From positions 2,365,269 through 2,429,268 of the forward strand of contig CM041102.1 of NCBI GenBank assembly GCA_023079485.1: a stretch of DNA of 64,000 nucleotides, written 5' to 3'. The notes under the pieces were generated by a model, which saw nothing but the letters and a program-made list of their open reading frames with translations, made no database searches and was not told the origin of the DNA. This stretch comes from Archilochus colubris (lineage: Eukaryota > Chordata > Aves > Apodiformes > Trochilidae). This document shows, one piece after another, positions 58,101 through 64,000 of this stretch (position 1 is its first letter; each line of letters opens with the position of its first letter). Position numbers and translations under genes: made by a program.

Positions 58101-58426
58101 AAAGATGAGGAATGCTGATGCCAGACCATTGATGGGTAAAATTCACTCTATGGATACACCTGGTGCCTCTCAGCAGGTTGGACCAGAAAACACAGGAGTC
58201 TCAGCCATCACATAGCTGGTCCCCACACAAAGATGCTTCCTGTACCTCTCCTAGGGCTGGCAGAGCTCCTGCAAAGGAGCATCCAGAAGTCAGAGGAATA
58301 ATCAGAGTTTTATCTTGCCTGTCCCAGGTGTTTTTGGAACTTGCCCGAGAGCAGGAAAAGGAGAATTTTGATCTGACTTTGGGTGGGACTTATGAATGGA
58401 AACAGCTTCAGCAGGAGGACTGGTAG
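37276..58426 (+). CDS. ABCA8/9/10-like: ABCA gene B: ABCA8/9/10-type full ABC transporter, 38 coding exons (whole span)
   Basis: Predicted 1631-residue ABCA transporter, tandem paralogue of gene A in the same orientation, its ATG 3.9 kb after gene A's stop. The 38 exons sum to 4896 nt with an open frame. Order: TM1 (exon 2), extracellular loop 1 (2-5), TMD1 (5-8), linker (9-10), NBD1 (11-15: Walker [10 protein letters not shown] with Lys about 523, LSGGQ 618-622, LLLDEP with Asp642-Glu643, H-loop position Gln 674), linker (16-18), TM7 (19), loop 2 (19-21), TMD2 (22-27), NBD2 (29-35: GPNGAGKST with Lys about 1333, LLLDEP with Asp1452-Glu1453), tail (36-38). The NBD2 signature LPAGISRKL and the segment [11 protein letters not shown] resemble mammalian ABCA8/9 as I remember them. 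It is the more conserved-looking copy: it keeps the segment before the NBD2 Q-loop that gene A lost. An upstream noncoding exon is expected because the ATG sits 8 nt after an acceptor. One-to-one orthology is not settled. Confidence 0.95.
37791..38001 (+). CDS. Gene B exon 2: TM1 and start of extracellular loop 1
   Basis: Residues 35-104. [18 protein letters not shown] is TM1; then [23 protein letters not shown], matching gene A. 211 nt. Confidence 0.95.
38443..38601 (+). CDS. Gene B exon 3: extracellular loop 1
   Basis: Residues 105-157. Contains [16 protein letters not shown] with a sequon NSS. 159 nt. Confidence 0.95.
38848..38948 (+). CDS. Gene B exon 4: extracellular loop 1
   Basis: Residues 158-191. 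[10 protein letters not shown] and [11 protein letters not shown]; two or more Cys and sequon NFS. 101 nt. Confidence 0.94.
39627..39853 (+). CDS. Gene B exon 5: end of loop 1, TM2
   Basis: Residues 192-266. [17 protein letters not shown]2 ending FMYFLSM, then [17 protein letters not shown]. 227 nt. Confidence 0.95.
39930..40145 (-). mobile_element. CR1 3' fragment, antisense, intron 5 of gene B
   Basis: Begins catagaatcatggaatggtt and continues through agatcaccctgtcccatgg, catccaaccttcagcactg and aagaatttcttcttaatg, a reverse-complemented CR1 3' end. It sits in the intron equivalent to the one holding the CR1 at 10803 in gene A, but in the opposite orientation, so it is a separate insertion. 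Confidence 0.82.
40363..40501 (+). CDS. Gene B exon 6: TMD1 helices
   Basis: Residues 267-313. [21 protein letters not shown] helix and [11 protein letters not shown]. 139 nt. Confidence 0.95.
40847..41032 (+). CDS. Gene B exon 7: TMD1 helices
   Basis: Residues 314-375. [11 protein letters not shown], a second helix, and [12 protein letters not shown]. 186 nt. Confidence 0.95.
42052..42199 (+). CDS. Gene B exon 8: last TMD1 helix
   Basis: Residues 376-424. Ends [15 protein letters not shown]. 148 nt, five codons more than gene A. Confidence 0.95.
42707..42878 (+). CDS. Gene B exon 9: linker from TMD1 to NBD1
   Basis: Residues 425-481. [18 protein letters not shown] and [16 protein letters not shown]. 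172 nt; donor gttaag. Confidence 0.94.
43265..43323 (+). CDS. Gene B exon 10: Lys-rich lead into NBD1
   Basis: Residues 482-501. [20 protein letters not shown]; 59 nt. Confidence 0.94.
43738..43848 (+). CDS. Gene B exon 11: NBD1 Walker A
   Basis: Residues 502-538. [20 protein letters not shown]-loop Lys about 523. 111 nt. Confidence 0.96.
43941..44116 (+). CDS. Gene B exon 12: NBD1 Q-loop
   Basis: Residues 539-597. [20 protein letters not shown]; 176 nt; donor gtgagc, normal unlike gene A. The preceding intron is only 92 nt. Confidence 0.95.
44410..44529 (+). CDS. Gene B exon 13: NBD1 ABC signature
   Basis: Residues 598-637. [26 protein letters not shown] at 618-622. 120 nt. Confidence 0.96.
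44741..44879 (+). CDS. Gene B exon 14: NBD1 Walker B, Gln at the H-loop
   Basis: Residues 638-683. [18 protein letters not shown], then [10 protein letters not shown], so the switch His is Gln (about 674). I recall mammalian ABCA5/6/8/9/10 also reading STQ here. 139 nt; donor gtcagc. Confidence 0.95.
45025..45115 (+). CDS. Gene B exon 15: end of NBD1
   Basis: Residues 684-713. [21 protein letters not shown] and KWGIGYHL. 91 nt. Confidence 0.95.
45400..45539 (+). CDS. Gene B exon 16: regulatory linker
   Basis: Residues 714-760. [12 protein letters not shown] and [12 protein letters not shown]. 140 nt. Confidence 0.94.
46103..46222 (+). CDS. Gene B exon 17: regulatory linker
   Basis: Residues 761-800. 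LFSGLDSC and [17 protein letters not shown]. 120 nt. Confidence 0.95.
46310..46499 (+). CDS. Gene B exon 18: acidic/Gly-rich linker
   Basis: Residues 801-863. [18 protein letters not shown], then [18 protein letters not shown]. 190 nt, ten codons more than gene A. Confidence 0.94.
47181..47347 (+). CDS. Gene B exon 19: TM7 and start of extracellular loop 2
   Basis: Residues 864-919. [21 protein letters not shown] is TM7; ends NLLVHNNTG with a sequon. 167 nt. Confidence 0.94.
48076..48203 (+). CDS. Gene B exon 20: extracellular loop 2
   Basis: Residues 920-962. [18 protein letters not shown], sequon [15 protein letters not shown]. 128 nt. Confidence 0.94.
48375..48444 (+). repeat. (ATT)n microsatellite, about 23 units, intron 20 of gene B
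   Basis: Uninterrupted ATT units ending about 55 nt before the acceptor of exon 21. Confidence 0.95.
48499..48636 (+). CDS. Gene B exon 21: extracellular loop 2
   Basis: Residues 963-1008. [20 protein letters not shown] and SLLRTLNST. 138 nt. The acceptor ctttgaag follows a short pyrimidine run and sits about 55 nt after an ATT repeat. Confidence 0.94.
48727..48840 (+). CDS. Gene B exon 22: TM8 region
   Basis: Residues 1009-1046. [21 protein letters not shown], then MGYMQDYK. 114 nt. Confidence 0.95.
49142..49312 (+). CDS. Gene B exon 23: TMD2
   Basis: Residues 1047-1103. [21 protein letters not shown] and ALVD, followed by a helix. The acceptor is cccccaag; the next AG 5 nt downstream would bring an in-frame stop, so this one is chosen. 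171 nt. Confidence 0.92.
49660..49770 (+). CDS. Gene B exon 24: TMD2
   Basis: Residues 1104-1140. [20 protein letters not shown] and WSFILIV. 111 nt. Confidence 0.95.
50347..50475 (+). CDS. Gene B exon 25: TMD2
   Basis: Residues 1141-1183. [15 protein letters not shown] and [18 protein letters not shown]. 129 nt. Confidence 0.94.
51283..51351 (+). CDS. Gene B exon 26: TMD2 loop
   Basis: Residues 1184-1206. [20 protein letters not shown] and VFA; 69 nt, placed by acceptor tgtgcag and matching length in gene A. Confidence 0.9.
51781..51872 (+). CDS. Gene B exon 27: last TMD2 helix
   Basis: Residues 1207-1236. [20 protein letters not shown] then RKDPIFR. 92 nt; donor gtttgt. Confidence 0.95.
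52102..52948 (+). repeat. Composite AT-rich satellite in intron 27 of gene B
   Basis: Starts with a pure AAT run (52102-52177) followed by nine copies of a roughly 55-nt core (ttaatattgttatattgtat, then atggatacatttgtggttat and atctaatataaaat) separated by variable (AAT)n/(AGT)n spacers. Core starts are about 52178, 52263, 52358, 52443, 52528, 52613, 52684, 52753 and 52845. Confidence 0.92.
53074..53197 (+). CDS. Gene B exon 28: acidic linker to NBD2
   Basis: Residues 1237-1278. [18 protein letters not shown], the Glu/Asp-rich spacer typical of ABCA8/9 proteins. 124 nt; acceptor ttgtag. Confidence 0.93.
53388..53511 (+). CDS. Gene B exon 29: start of NBD2
   Basis: Residues 1279-1319. [20 protein letters not shown], a run of seven Lys from an AAG repeat, then [11 protein letters not shown]. 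124 nt against 115 nt in gene A. Confidence 0.95.
53901..53992 (+). CDS. Gene B exon 30: NBD2 Walker A
   Basis: Residues 1320-1350. [20 protein letters not shown]; Lys about 1333. 92 nt. Confidence 0.96.
54125..54600 (-). mobile_element. Old CR1 fragment, antisense, intron 30 of gene B
   Basis: Reverse-complement CR1 3' region: agctggaaaagacctttaag, ctgggcagcctgtgccaggg, aagaaattattcctaatatc, ggtctcccctgagcctcc. Left and right edges are approximate. Confidence 0.82.
54784..54962 (+). CDS. Gene B exon 31: NBD2 Q-loop
   Basis: Residues 1351-1409. [14 protein letters not shown], then [15 protein letters not shown]. 179 nt; keeps the 14 codons missing from gene A. Donor gtatgg opens directly into a GGAT/GGAG satellite. 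Confidence 0.95.
54963..55425 (+). repeat. GGAT/GGAG tetranucleotide satellite, intron 31 of gene B
   Basis: About 460 nt of ggatgga/ggaggga units starting at the 5' splice site of exon 31. Purine-rich on the + strand with T every few bases; gives artefact ORFs in several frames on both strands. Confidence 0.95.
56007..56082 (+). CDS. Gene B exon 32: NBD2 degenerate signature
   Basis: Residues 1410-1435. [23 protein letters not shown]-loop LPAGI instead of LSGGQ. 76 nt. Confidence 0.95.
56322..56416 (+). CDS. Gene B exon 33: NBD2 Walker B
   Basis: Residues 1436-1466. [20 protein letters not shown] then KGQRF; Asp1452, Glu1453. 95 nt. Confidence 0.96.
56849..56968 (+). CDS. Gene B exon 34: NBD2 H-loop
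   Basis: Residues 1467-1506. [20 protein letters not shown] with the H-loop His. 120 nt. Confidence 0.96.
57164..57304 (+). CDS. Gene B exon 35: end of NBD2
   Basis: Residues 1507-1553. [20 protein letters not shown] then [17 protein letters not shown], closely like mammalian ABCA8/9. 141 nt. Confidence 0.96.
57569..57648 (+). CDS. Gene B exon 36: C-terminal region
   Basis: Residues 1554-1580. [19 protein letters not shown] then SKLEE. 80 nt; acceptor ttcaag. Confidence 0.95.
57729..57784 (+). CDS. Gene B exon 37: C-terminal region, GC donor
   Basis: Residues 1581-1599. [18 protein letters not shown], 56 nt. The exon ends CAG followed by gcaagt, a GC donor; gene A has gtaggt here. Confidence 0.93.
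58328..58426 (+). CDS. Gene B exon 38: last coding exon with stop
   Basis: Residues 1600-1631 and TAG at 58424-58426. [17 protein letters not shown] then [10 protein letters not shown], the ABCA8/9-type C terminus. Confidence 0.95.
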   Translation: MFLELAREQEKENFDLTLGGTYEWKQLQQEDW

Positions 58427-58855
58427 AGACCTCAAGCTGCCTGTTCACACACGACTCAATATGAACCAACCCAATGTGATCCTGCACCTCTTTACTGCCC
58501 TCGTCAGCCCACCACAAGGAGGATGAAGAGGTGAGCATGGGCTGAAGGCTCCTCTTTGGAACAGAAGACATTTCACCTGGACTCTGCAGGTATCTACACC
58601 CAGGCCGCTGGATGAGATGGTGCTGGAGAAGCAGAGCAGCAGCAGGATGAGGAGGTTTGCAGAAAAGGAGGGTGAGAATCCCACCCCTAGGGCCCAAGGC
58701 TCTGCTTTGCTCAGTGGATCTGGGTGCACATGGGAATCTGGACACGCTGCCCACCTCCTGGGCTCCTCTCCCTTCCCCAGTGGGTGTTTAAAAACATCTT
58801 GCTGAAAATTGCACTCTATTTTTATACCCAATAAATGTCTCTATGGAAACAGCTG
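58427..58855 (+). promoter_or_regulatory. Gene B 3'UTR with polyadenylation signal
   Basis: AATAAA at 58830-58835, about 400 nt after the stop, is the first good polyadenylation signal downstream. The right end is an estimate. Confidence 0.7.
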
Positions 58856-61800
58856 CTACGCCCTCAGATGTCATCATTGCTCTGGACCATCAGGAGAAGC
58901 TCAAAGTCCTGGGGTGGAGGTGGCTGCAGAGGACTCAGGGCTGCTGGCCAGGGTTTGGTTGGTTGAAGTCCCTCATATTTACCATGTCCAGCAGCCTAGC
59001 TTGGTGAGTGTGCTCAGCACTGCCCTCCCTCCATGCTGGGGTGAGTGGTTTTCACTCCTTCCTCTGGAAAACAACCTCTGCTCATCCTGGAGAAGGCTCC
59101 AGGAGGACCTGAGAACAGCTTTTCAGTGCCTGTTAGAAAAACGAGGAGAAAACTTTCAGCAGAGCCTTTTGCAATAGGATGAGGGGTGGTGGGTTTAGAC
59201 TTAAAGGAAGAGAGAATTAGGCTGAGTCTAAGGGAGACATTTTTGACCATCAGGGTGGTGAAGCACTGGGAGAGGTTGCCCAGAGAGGTGGTAGGAGCTT
59301 CATCCCTGGAAAGATTCTAGGTCAGGTTAAGAGAGAATTATCCTGAACCTAAGGGAGAAAATTTTGACCATCAGGGTGGTGAAGCACTGGGAGAGGTTGC
59401 CCAGAGAGGTGGCAGGAGCCTCATCCCTGGAAAGATTCCAGGTCAGGTTGGATCGGGCTCTGAGCCACCTGATGGAGGGGCAGATTTCCCTGCTGGCTGC
59501 AGGGAGTTGGACTAGATGACCTTTCAGGGCCATTTCCAACCCAAATTATTCTCTGGCTCCCTGATTTTCCTCCTGACAACTGGGCCACATGTAAGCTCTG
59601 TGCCCAGCTCCTTTCCAAAGGTTGAAATTCCCCCAGGAATCATCAGCTCCAAACCTTTCTGCCTAACGGGAGCGGTGTCGCAGTCGCTGCTGGGGGATGC
59701 TCCCCACTCAGCTTCAGAACATGTTTTGGCACTTGGAGGACACAGAGTTAGAAAGATCCTGATTGTTTCCCTCCTGGTTGTGCAACCAACTCCATGGATG
59801 CTCCCAACCCAAGGGAAAAGGGTGAGTGAAACCAGCAAACATCTCAGTCACCTGGTGGTCGGGCCAGAAAATGGGAATTTTCCCAGAAACTGGGAACTCA
59901 CCAGAGGGAAGGGGGTTGTTCAGTGATATCAGGGGGGTGGAGATATAATGACACTTTATACCATCCATTCCTGATGGGGTTTTTGGGTTTTTTTCATCAG
60001 TTCTTCCAAGTTTGTGCCTCTTGAGATGCTGGTGGTGAGAGGGGCCCATCTGCTGGGGTGCTGCTGGTTTGGGTGGGCTTGGGGAAAGCATTGGCTGCCC
60101 TCTCCTCACAGACAGGGAATGAGGGGAACCTTTTCTACCATACAGAAGGAGGGGAACTGGGTCTCCTTAGAGGGCTTCAAAAGATGAAAAGATGGAAACA
60201 GAAATGAAAGCCCAGCAAATAAGTCCTGGCCCAGAGGGAGCATCTCTGGGAGCTGGAGAAGGGCAGAGGAGAGCACCAGAAAATGGGGAAAAAAGGAGAG
60301 CAGAGCAGAACTGGGGGGTGTAACCTCCCTGTGCTGATTGCTGTTCCTTCTCTGATGCCTGAAGAGCAGCTCCTGCCCTGGCTATTCCTTCCAACACCTT
60401 GCAAATTGTTTCTTCAACCCAACCCACTTCACCCTTCACTGTGACAAGTTTGACAGATTATTCTCCATTATTTTGCAGGTTTTCCATTGCAGGGGAAGAC
60501 AAAGCAAGGAGACCTGGCTCCAGCATCACCTGCATAAGGAGGAGAAGGGAAAAAGCCCCCAGAGAGTGCCCTAAAGGCAAGCTGGTTGGAGCTGGGGCTT
60601 TGCATCAGCCCAGAGGGAAGGGGGAGAGGGCTCGTGGCATTGCCAGAACTCAGCCAAGATTTCCAAGTCCTGGCCCGTGGCCAGAGCTTGGAGAAAGAGG
60701 TTCTGTCAGCAGCACAAAGCAGAGCTTAGCTGGCAAGAGGGAATGAACAAAAGTTCCCCAAAAGTTCAAGAGGTCTTAGCTATTCTGTTGGGGGGCAAAA
60801 AAAAAAAAAAAGAAAATAGAGATTTCCTGGAAATGAACTGGCTTCTGAAACATTCCTTTCAGAGGTCACCTCCTCCTCTCTCCCTTTTCCCTGCCCTGGG
60901 ATGAAAGACCATGGGGAATAATCACCAACCAGCAATGTCTCTACCACCTCCTGGAGAGCAGGGGCTGAGAGCAGCCCAGGAGGAAGCCCCCAGCTCCACA
61001 ACTGCTCCCACAATGTGGTCATTCCTTTTTTTTTTTTCCCAGGTTGGGAAAACAAATTCCCAGGGTGGCTTTGGTGAACCCCTGTGTGCTCAGGACATGT
61101 CCTGCATCCCAGCAGAGAGAGGATGAGCAGCTGCCTGCTGAGCCTCCTGCACCTTCCCCACAGCAATTCCAGTGCTTTGCTCTTCTGAACAGGGAGATTC
61201 TTATTATTTATCAGCTTTAATAATGCCCTCTTTGTGCAGCCAAACCACAAAGCACACAAAGGAACCATTCACCACCAGCTGCCTCCAGCCCCGTGTCCCA
61301 AACACAGCAACAGCTCAGCCCCTGCTTTTGGGATGGGGAAAAAAAGGTAAAAAAAAAAAAAAAAAGTGCCAGCCAAGAGTTTTGTTTGGGTGCTGGGGTC
61401 AGGGGAGCAAGGCACAAAGGTGCTCAAGGGTTGGGAGTTTGGGGTATTCAGTGTTTCACCCTGCAAAGGTGAAATCTGGGAGGGTTTGGGGAGCAAAGGG
61501 GTATTTGAAAAATGGTTGGATAGGGCTGAGCAGGTTTTGCAGGTGTCCTCATCCTCTGACAGCTGTGCTGGAGCTAGGGATGTTATCTGGTTCAAATGCC
61601 AGTTAAGGAACTGCCCTGAAGTGTCAGTGAGCACCCACAATAAAAAAGTGGTATTTCTGAGAAGGAACCTCACAAAAAAAGCAGTGATTTGAGCTTGCAA
61701 ATAGCCAGGAGCCAAACTTCTGTGGAGCTGGAGGAGTTAAGCAGAGGAGTGGTGTCCTGCAGGGAAAATACCCAGGGGACAGAACCAGCATCAAAGAGTT

Positions 61801-64000
61801 CTTTTAATCAAAAGTTACTGGGTCTGCTCTGAAGGAAAAACCCCACAGATGTCTGGTGTCCCATGCCAGGCAGCATCTCCCCTGCTCTGCCCACCAGGAC
61901 CCCAGTGAGCTCCTCCCATCCCCATGGAGCCCCAGGAGCCACCCTGCAGCAGATGCTCCTCAAGCAGAAGAAATGAGGCAAGGCAGATGCTGGCAACCTG
62001 GAGGGTGCAGAAGTCCAGTTTTTGGGGTTTGGTTTTTTTTTTTTCCATTTTCTTGAGACTCAAGAGGAAATCAGTGCTGGATTCCATCCCCCAGAGAGGG
62101 GGAGCAGGGTGTAGCAGGTCCTCAGCTAATCCAAACTCCCTCTGGTTTATGGGTACCAGGGTGCATCTCCCAGAGAATTTAATTTTTAAGGCATTTCAGC
62201 TTGATTCTGTCTGAAACCTGAGATTTTTCTCTGGAATTGCTGTTCCTCAGCACCTCAAAACCCTTTGGGGACTCTCAGGTCAAAATATTCCCTTTGTCCT
62301 GCAGCAGCAGATGGATAAAATATCAGGCAGAAGACAAAGTGTGGCTGTGACAGGCGCCAAACCCAACAACATTTTGATTTCCAAGCAGGCAGAAGAAGAT
62401 CTTGTCCAGCTGGAAAAAGCAGGAAACATTTTTTTTTTTTAAAAGAGTGGAAGAGAAAGATGATTGTGTAAGTCAGGATGTTTTAATTAGGCCCTGCCTG
62501 AGTGATAACCCAAGTTCATGAACTCCTGTCCTAGGCAGAGGTGTCTGGTTTGTCCCTGGCATCTTCATCCATGAGACTTTAGGGACAGGTAAGGAAGGAC
62601 ATGTGGGGCCTTTTCTGAATGAATTTGGCTTTTTGAAAATACCCAATCATCCAGCCCAGTAATTAATGCCCCTGGAGAAGTCTTGCCTTGGGTTAGAGGT
62701 GGTTGATGGATGCTAGGAGCCCAGATTCCAAAGGCAAATCCTTCCTATGGATTTGGGGCATGCTGGAAAAGGTCCTTCTGTAGAATAGCATGGGTTTGCT
62801 GGAAGAATTGTCACTGTCACCAACCACCTTGGCTCTCCCCATGGATGCATCTGTACAAATAATAAATATAAATAATCTATATTGTTTTATCTATATTATT
62901 TATAAATAATATAATATAAATAATATAAATAATCTGCTCTCTTGCAGGTGGACACACCAGCCTGACCTTCATTTTGAGCAACTTTCTTCTTGGCAACATA
63001 TCCCCCAGCACTGAGAGCCAAAAGCCAGCCTGGCCATCAGCTCCTCCAGCCCCAGAACCTGCCAAGATATTTTCCTTCCCATCAAGATACGAGAAGAAAA
63101 AGCTGGATTTCAACACCCTCCTCTGCCACAGACACTGGTAGAATCCCAGCATCCAACAACCACACAGGAAATCTCCAAGGAAGTGGCTGATTCCCTGCTG
63201 CCAAGGGAGGGAGTCCTCAGGATTGAGCTGAAAATGCTGATTTTTGGTTTTTTTCAGGTATTTAAGCCATGTGCCCACTAATAAACCAAGAGGCAAGGTC
63301 CTCACTGGACACTGGAAATACTCCCTGTGTCCCCAACCCCATCAAACTTCTACATTTTATTTATTTATTTTAGAGCAAGTGCCAGGAGGAGCTGAAGCCA
63401 CCTCCTTGCTGGTTGGGCCACAGCTTCTTCCACCCTTAAAACTTGATTTTCTTTGGCCTCACACTGAGAAATACATTTCATGTTCTAAATGCAAACCCTC
63501 CAAAGGGTTTTCAGGACGCTGAGTAGGAATTCAGGATAGAATTTTGGTTATTCAAGAAGAAAAAAGAAGCAGCAGGATAAATTTGTTTGGGGTTTTTTTG
63601 TTTGATTTTTTTTTCTTGTTTTTTTGTTTTGGTTTTTTCTGCTTTCATCTGAAAAAAAAAAAAATAATTGGCCACCAAACTGCTCTGGGTTTGTTTGGGT
63701 TTTTTTTTTTTTTTTTCTTCTCTTAGAAGAGGCCAGAAGACTCTTGCAATATGATGGAGCAAGGCTGCACCACATTCCCCATGGGAATTCAGGATTTGCC
63801 TCCCAGAAGGGACTGGGAAGCCAGGAACAGGCTCCAGTCAGCAAACCATTGCACAACATCTCCTCCATCTGACTCCTTGCATTTGCAGAAGGTTTATTTG
63901 CAGGAAATTTTATTCTTTTCCTGGAAGAATGGATTGCTCTGGCATCCACAGGGACAAACAGATGGAGGGACAGAACAGCAGCAGCTCCGTGTTGTCCCCT
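58856..64000. other. Downstream flank without a recognised gene
   Basis: Contains a CR1 (59085-59560), T- or A-rich tracts (60798, 61350, 63588-63720) and short open frames on both strands, none with a recognised domain. I looked for another ABCA first exon and for FAM20A, the human neighbour of ABCA8, and saw neither. Confidence 0.6.
59085..59560 (+). mobile_element. CR1 3' fragment, sense, downstream of gene B
   Basis: Typical CR1 3' order: ctgagaacagcttttcagtg, cagggtggtgaagcactggg, agaggttgcccagagaggtg, ttggactagatgacctttca. It contains an internal tandem duplication: 59211 onward repeats at 59331 onward (120-bp period). Confidence 0.85.

Noticed and set aside
63511..63949. Lys-rich minus-strand ORFs near the right edge
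   Set aside because: They come from T-rich tracts at 63588-63720 and show no domain.
58856..64000. A third ABCA gene or FAM20A downstream
   Set aside because: No exon with LLWKN, TM1 or FAM20A-like sequence was found on either strand.
1..64000. tRNA, rRNA or retroviral elements
   Set aside because: No cloverleaf-forming sequence, rRNA signature, LTR pair or retroviral gene fragment was noticed on reading; a covariance-model or repeat-library search would be needed to exclude small ones.

Overview
The window is vertebrate nuclear DNA, almost certainly from a bird. Two things support this. The interspersed repeats are CR1 non-LTR retrotransposons whose 3' ends carry the avian-type ATTCTATGATTCTATGA tail. 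The only recognisable genes are ABCA-family lipid-transporter genes with many short exons, canonical vertebrate splice sites and introns filled with CR1 and simple repeats. No bacterial or viral gene, tRNA, rRNA or CRISPR array was seen.

Layout on the + strand: 1-7639 is a gene-poor upstream region. 7640 to about 33605 is ABCA gene A (38 coding exons, 4773 nt including the stop, 1590 aa predicted). About 33606-37267 is intergenic, with one old CR1. 37268 to about 58855 is ABCA gene B (38 coding exons, 4896 nt including the stop, 1631 aa predicted). From there to 64000 is gene-poor flank with one CR1. I assembled both genes exon by exon from splice sites, reading phase and comparison of the two copies. 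All 38 exons correspond one to one with identical intron phases, and both models stay open from ATG to stop. This points to a tandem duplication of one full-length ABC transporter gene of the ABCA8/9/10 type, both copies still coding.

Each protein has the ABCA full-transporter plan: short cytosolic N terminus, TM1, large extracellular loop 1, the rest of the first membrane domain, NBD1 (Walker A, Q-loop, LSGGQ, Walker B), a regulatory linker, TM7, extracellular loop 2, the rest of the second membrane domain, NBD2 and a short C-terminal tail. The copies differ in NBD1 (H-loop His in A, Gln in B), in NBD2 (A lacks 14 codons before the Q-loop and has Trp in the Walker B strand) and in small in-frame indels.

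Points worth a second look: a GC-AG intron in each gene, at different positions; a triplicated piece of exon 2 in intron 2 of gene A; a 922-nt almost purine-free tract in intron 11 of gene A; a nearly identical inverted CR1 pair around exons 6-10 of gene A; two large satellites in gene B, one starting right at a splice donor; and two weak donor sites in gene A. I did not find a wholly new biological system. The interest lies in the diverged tandem transporter pair and its unusual intron structure.
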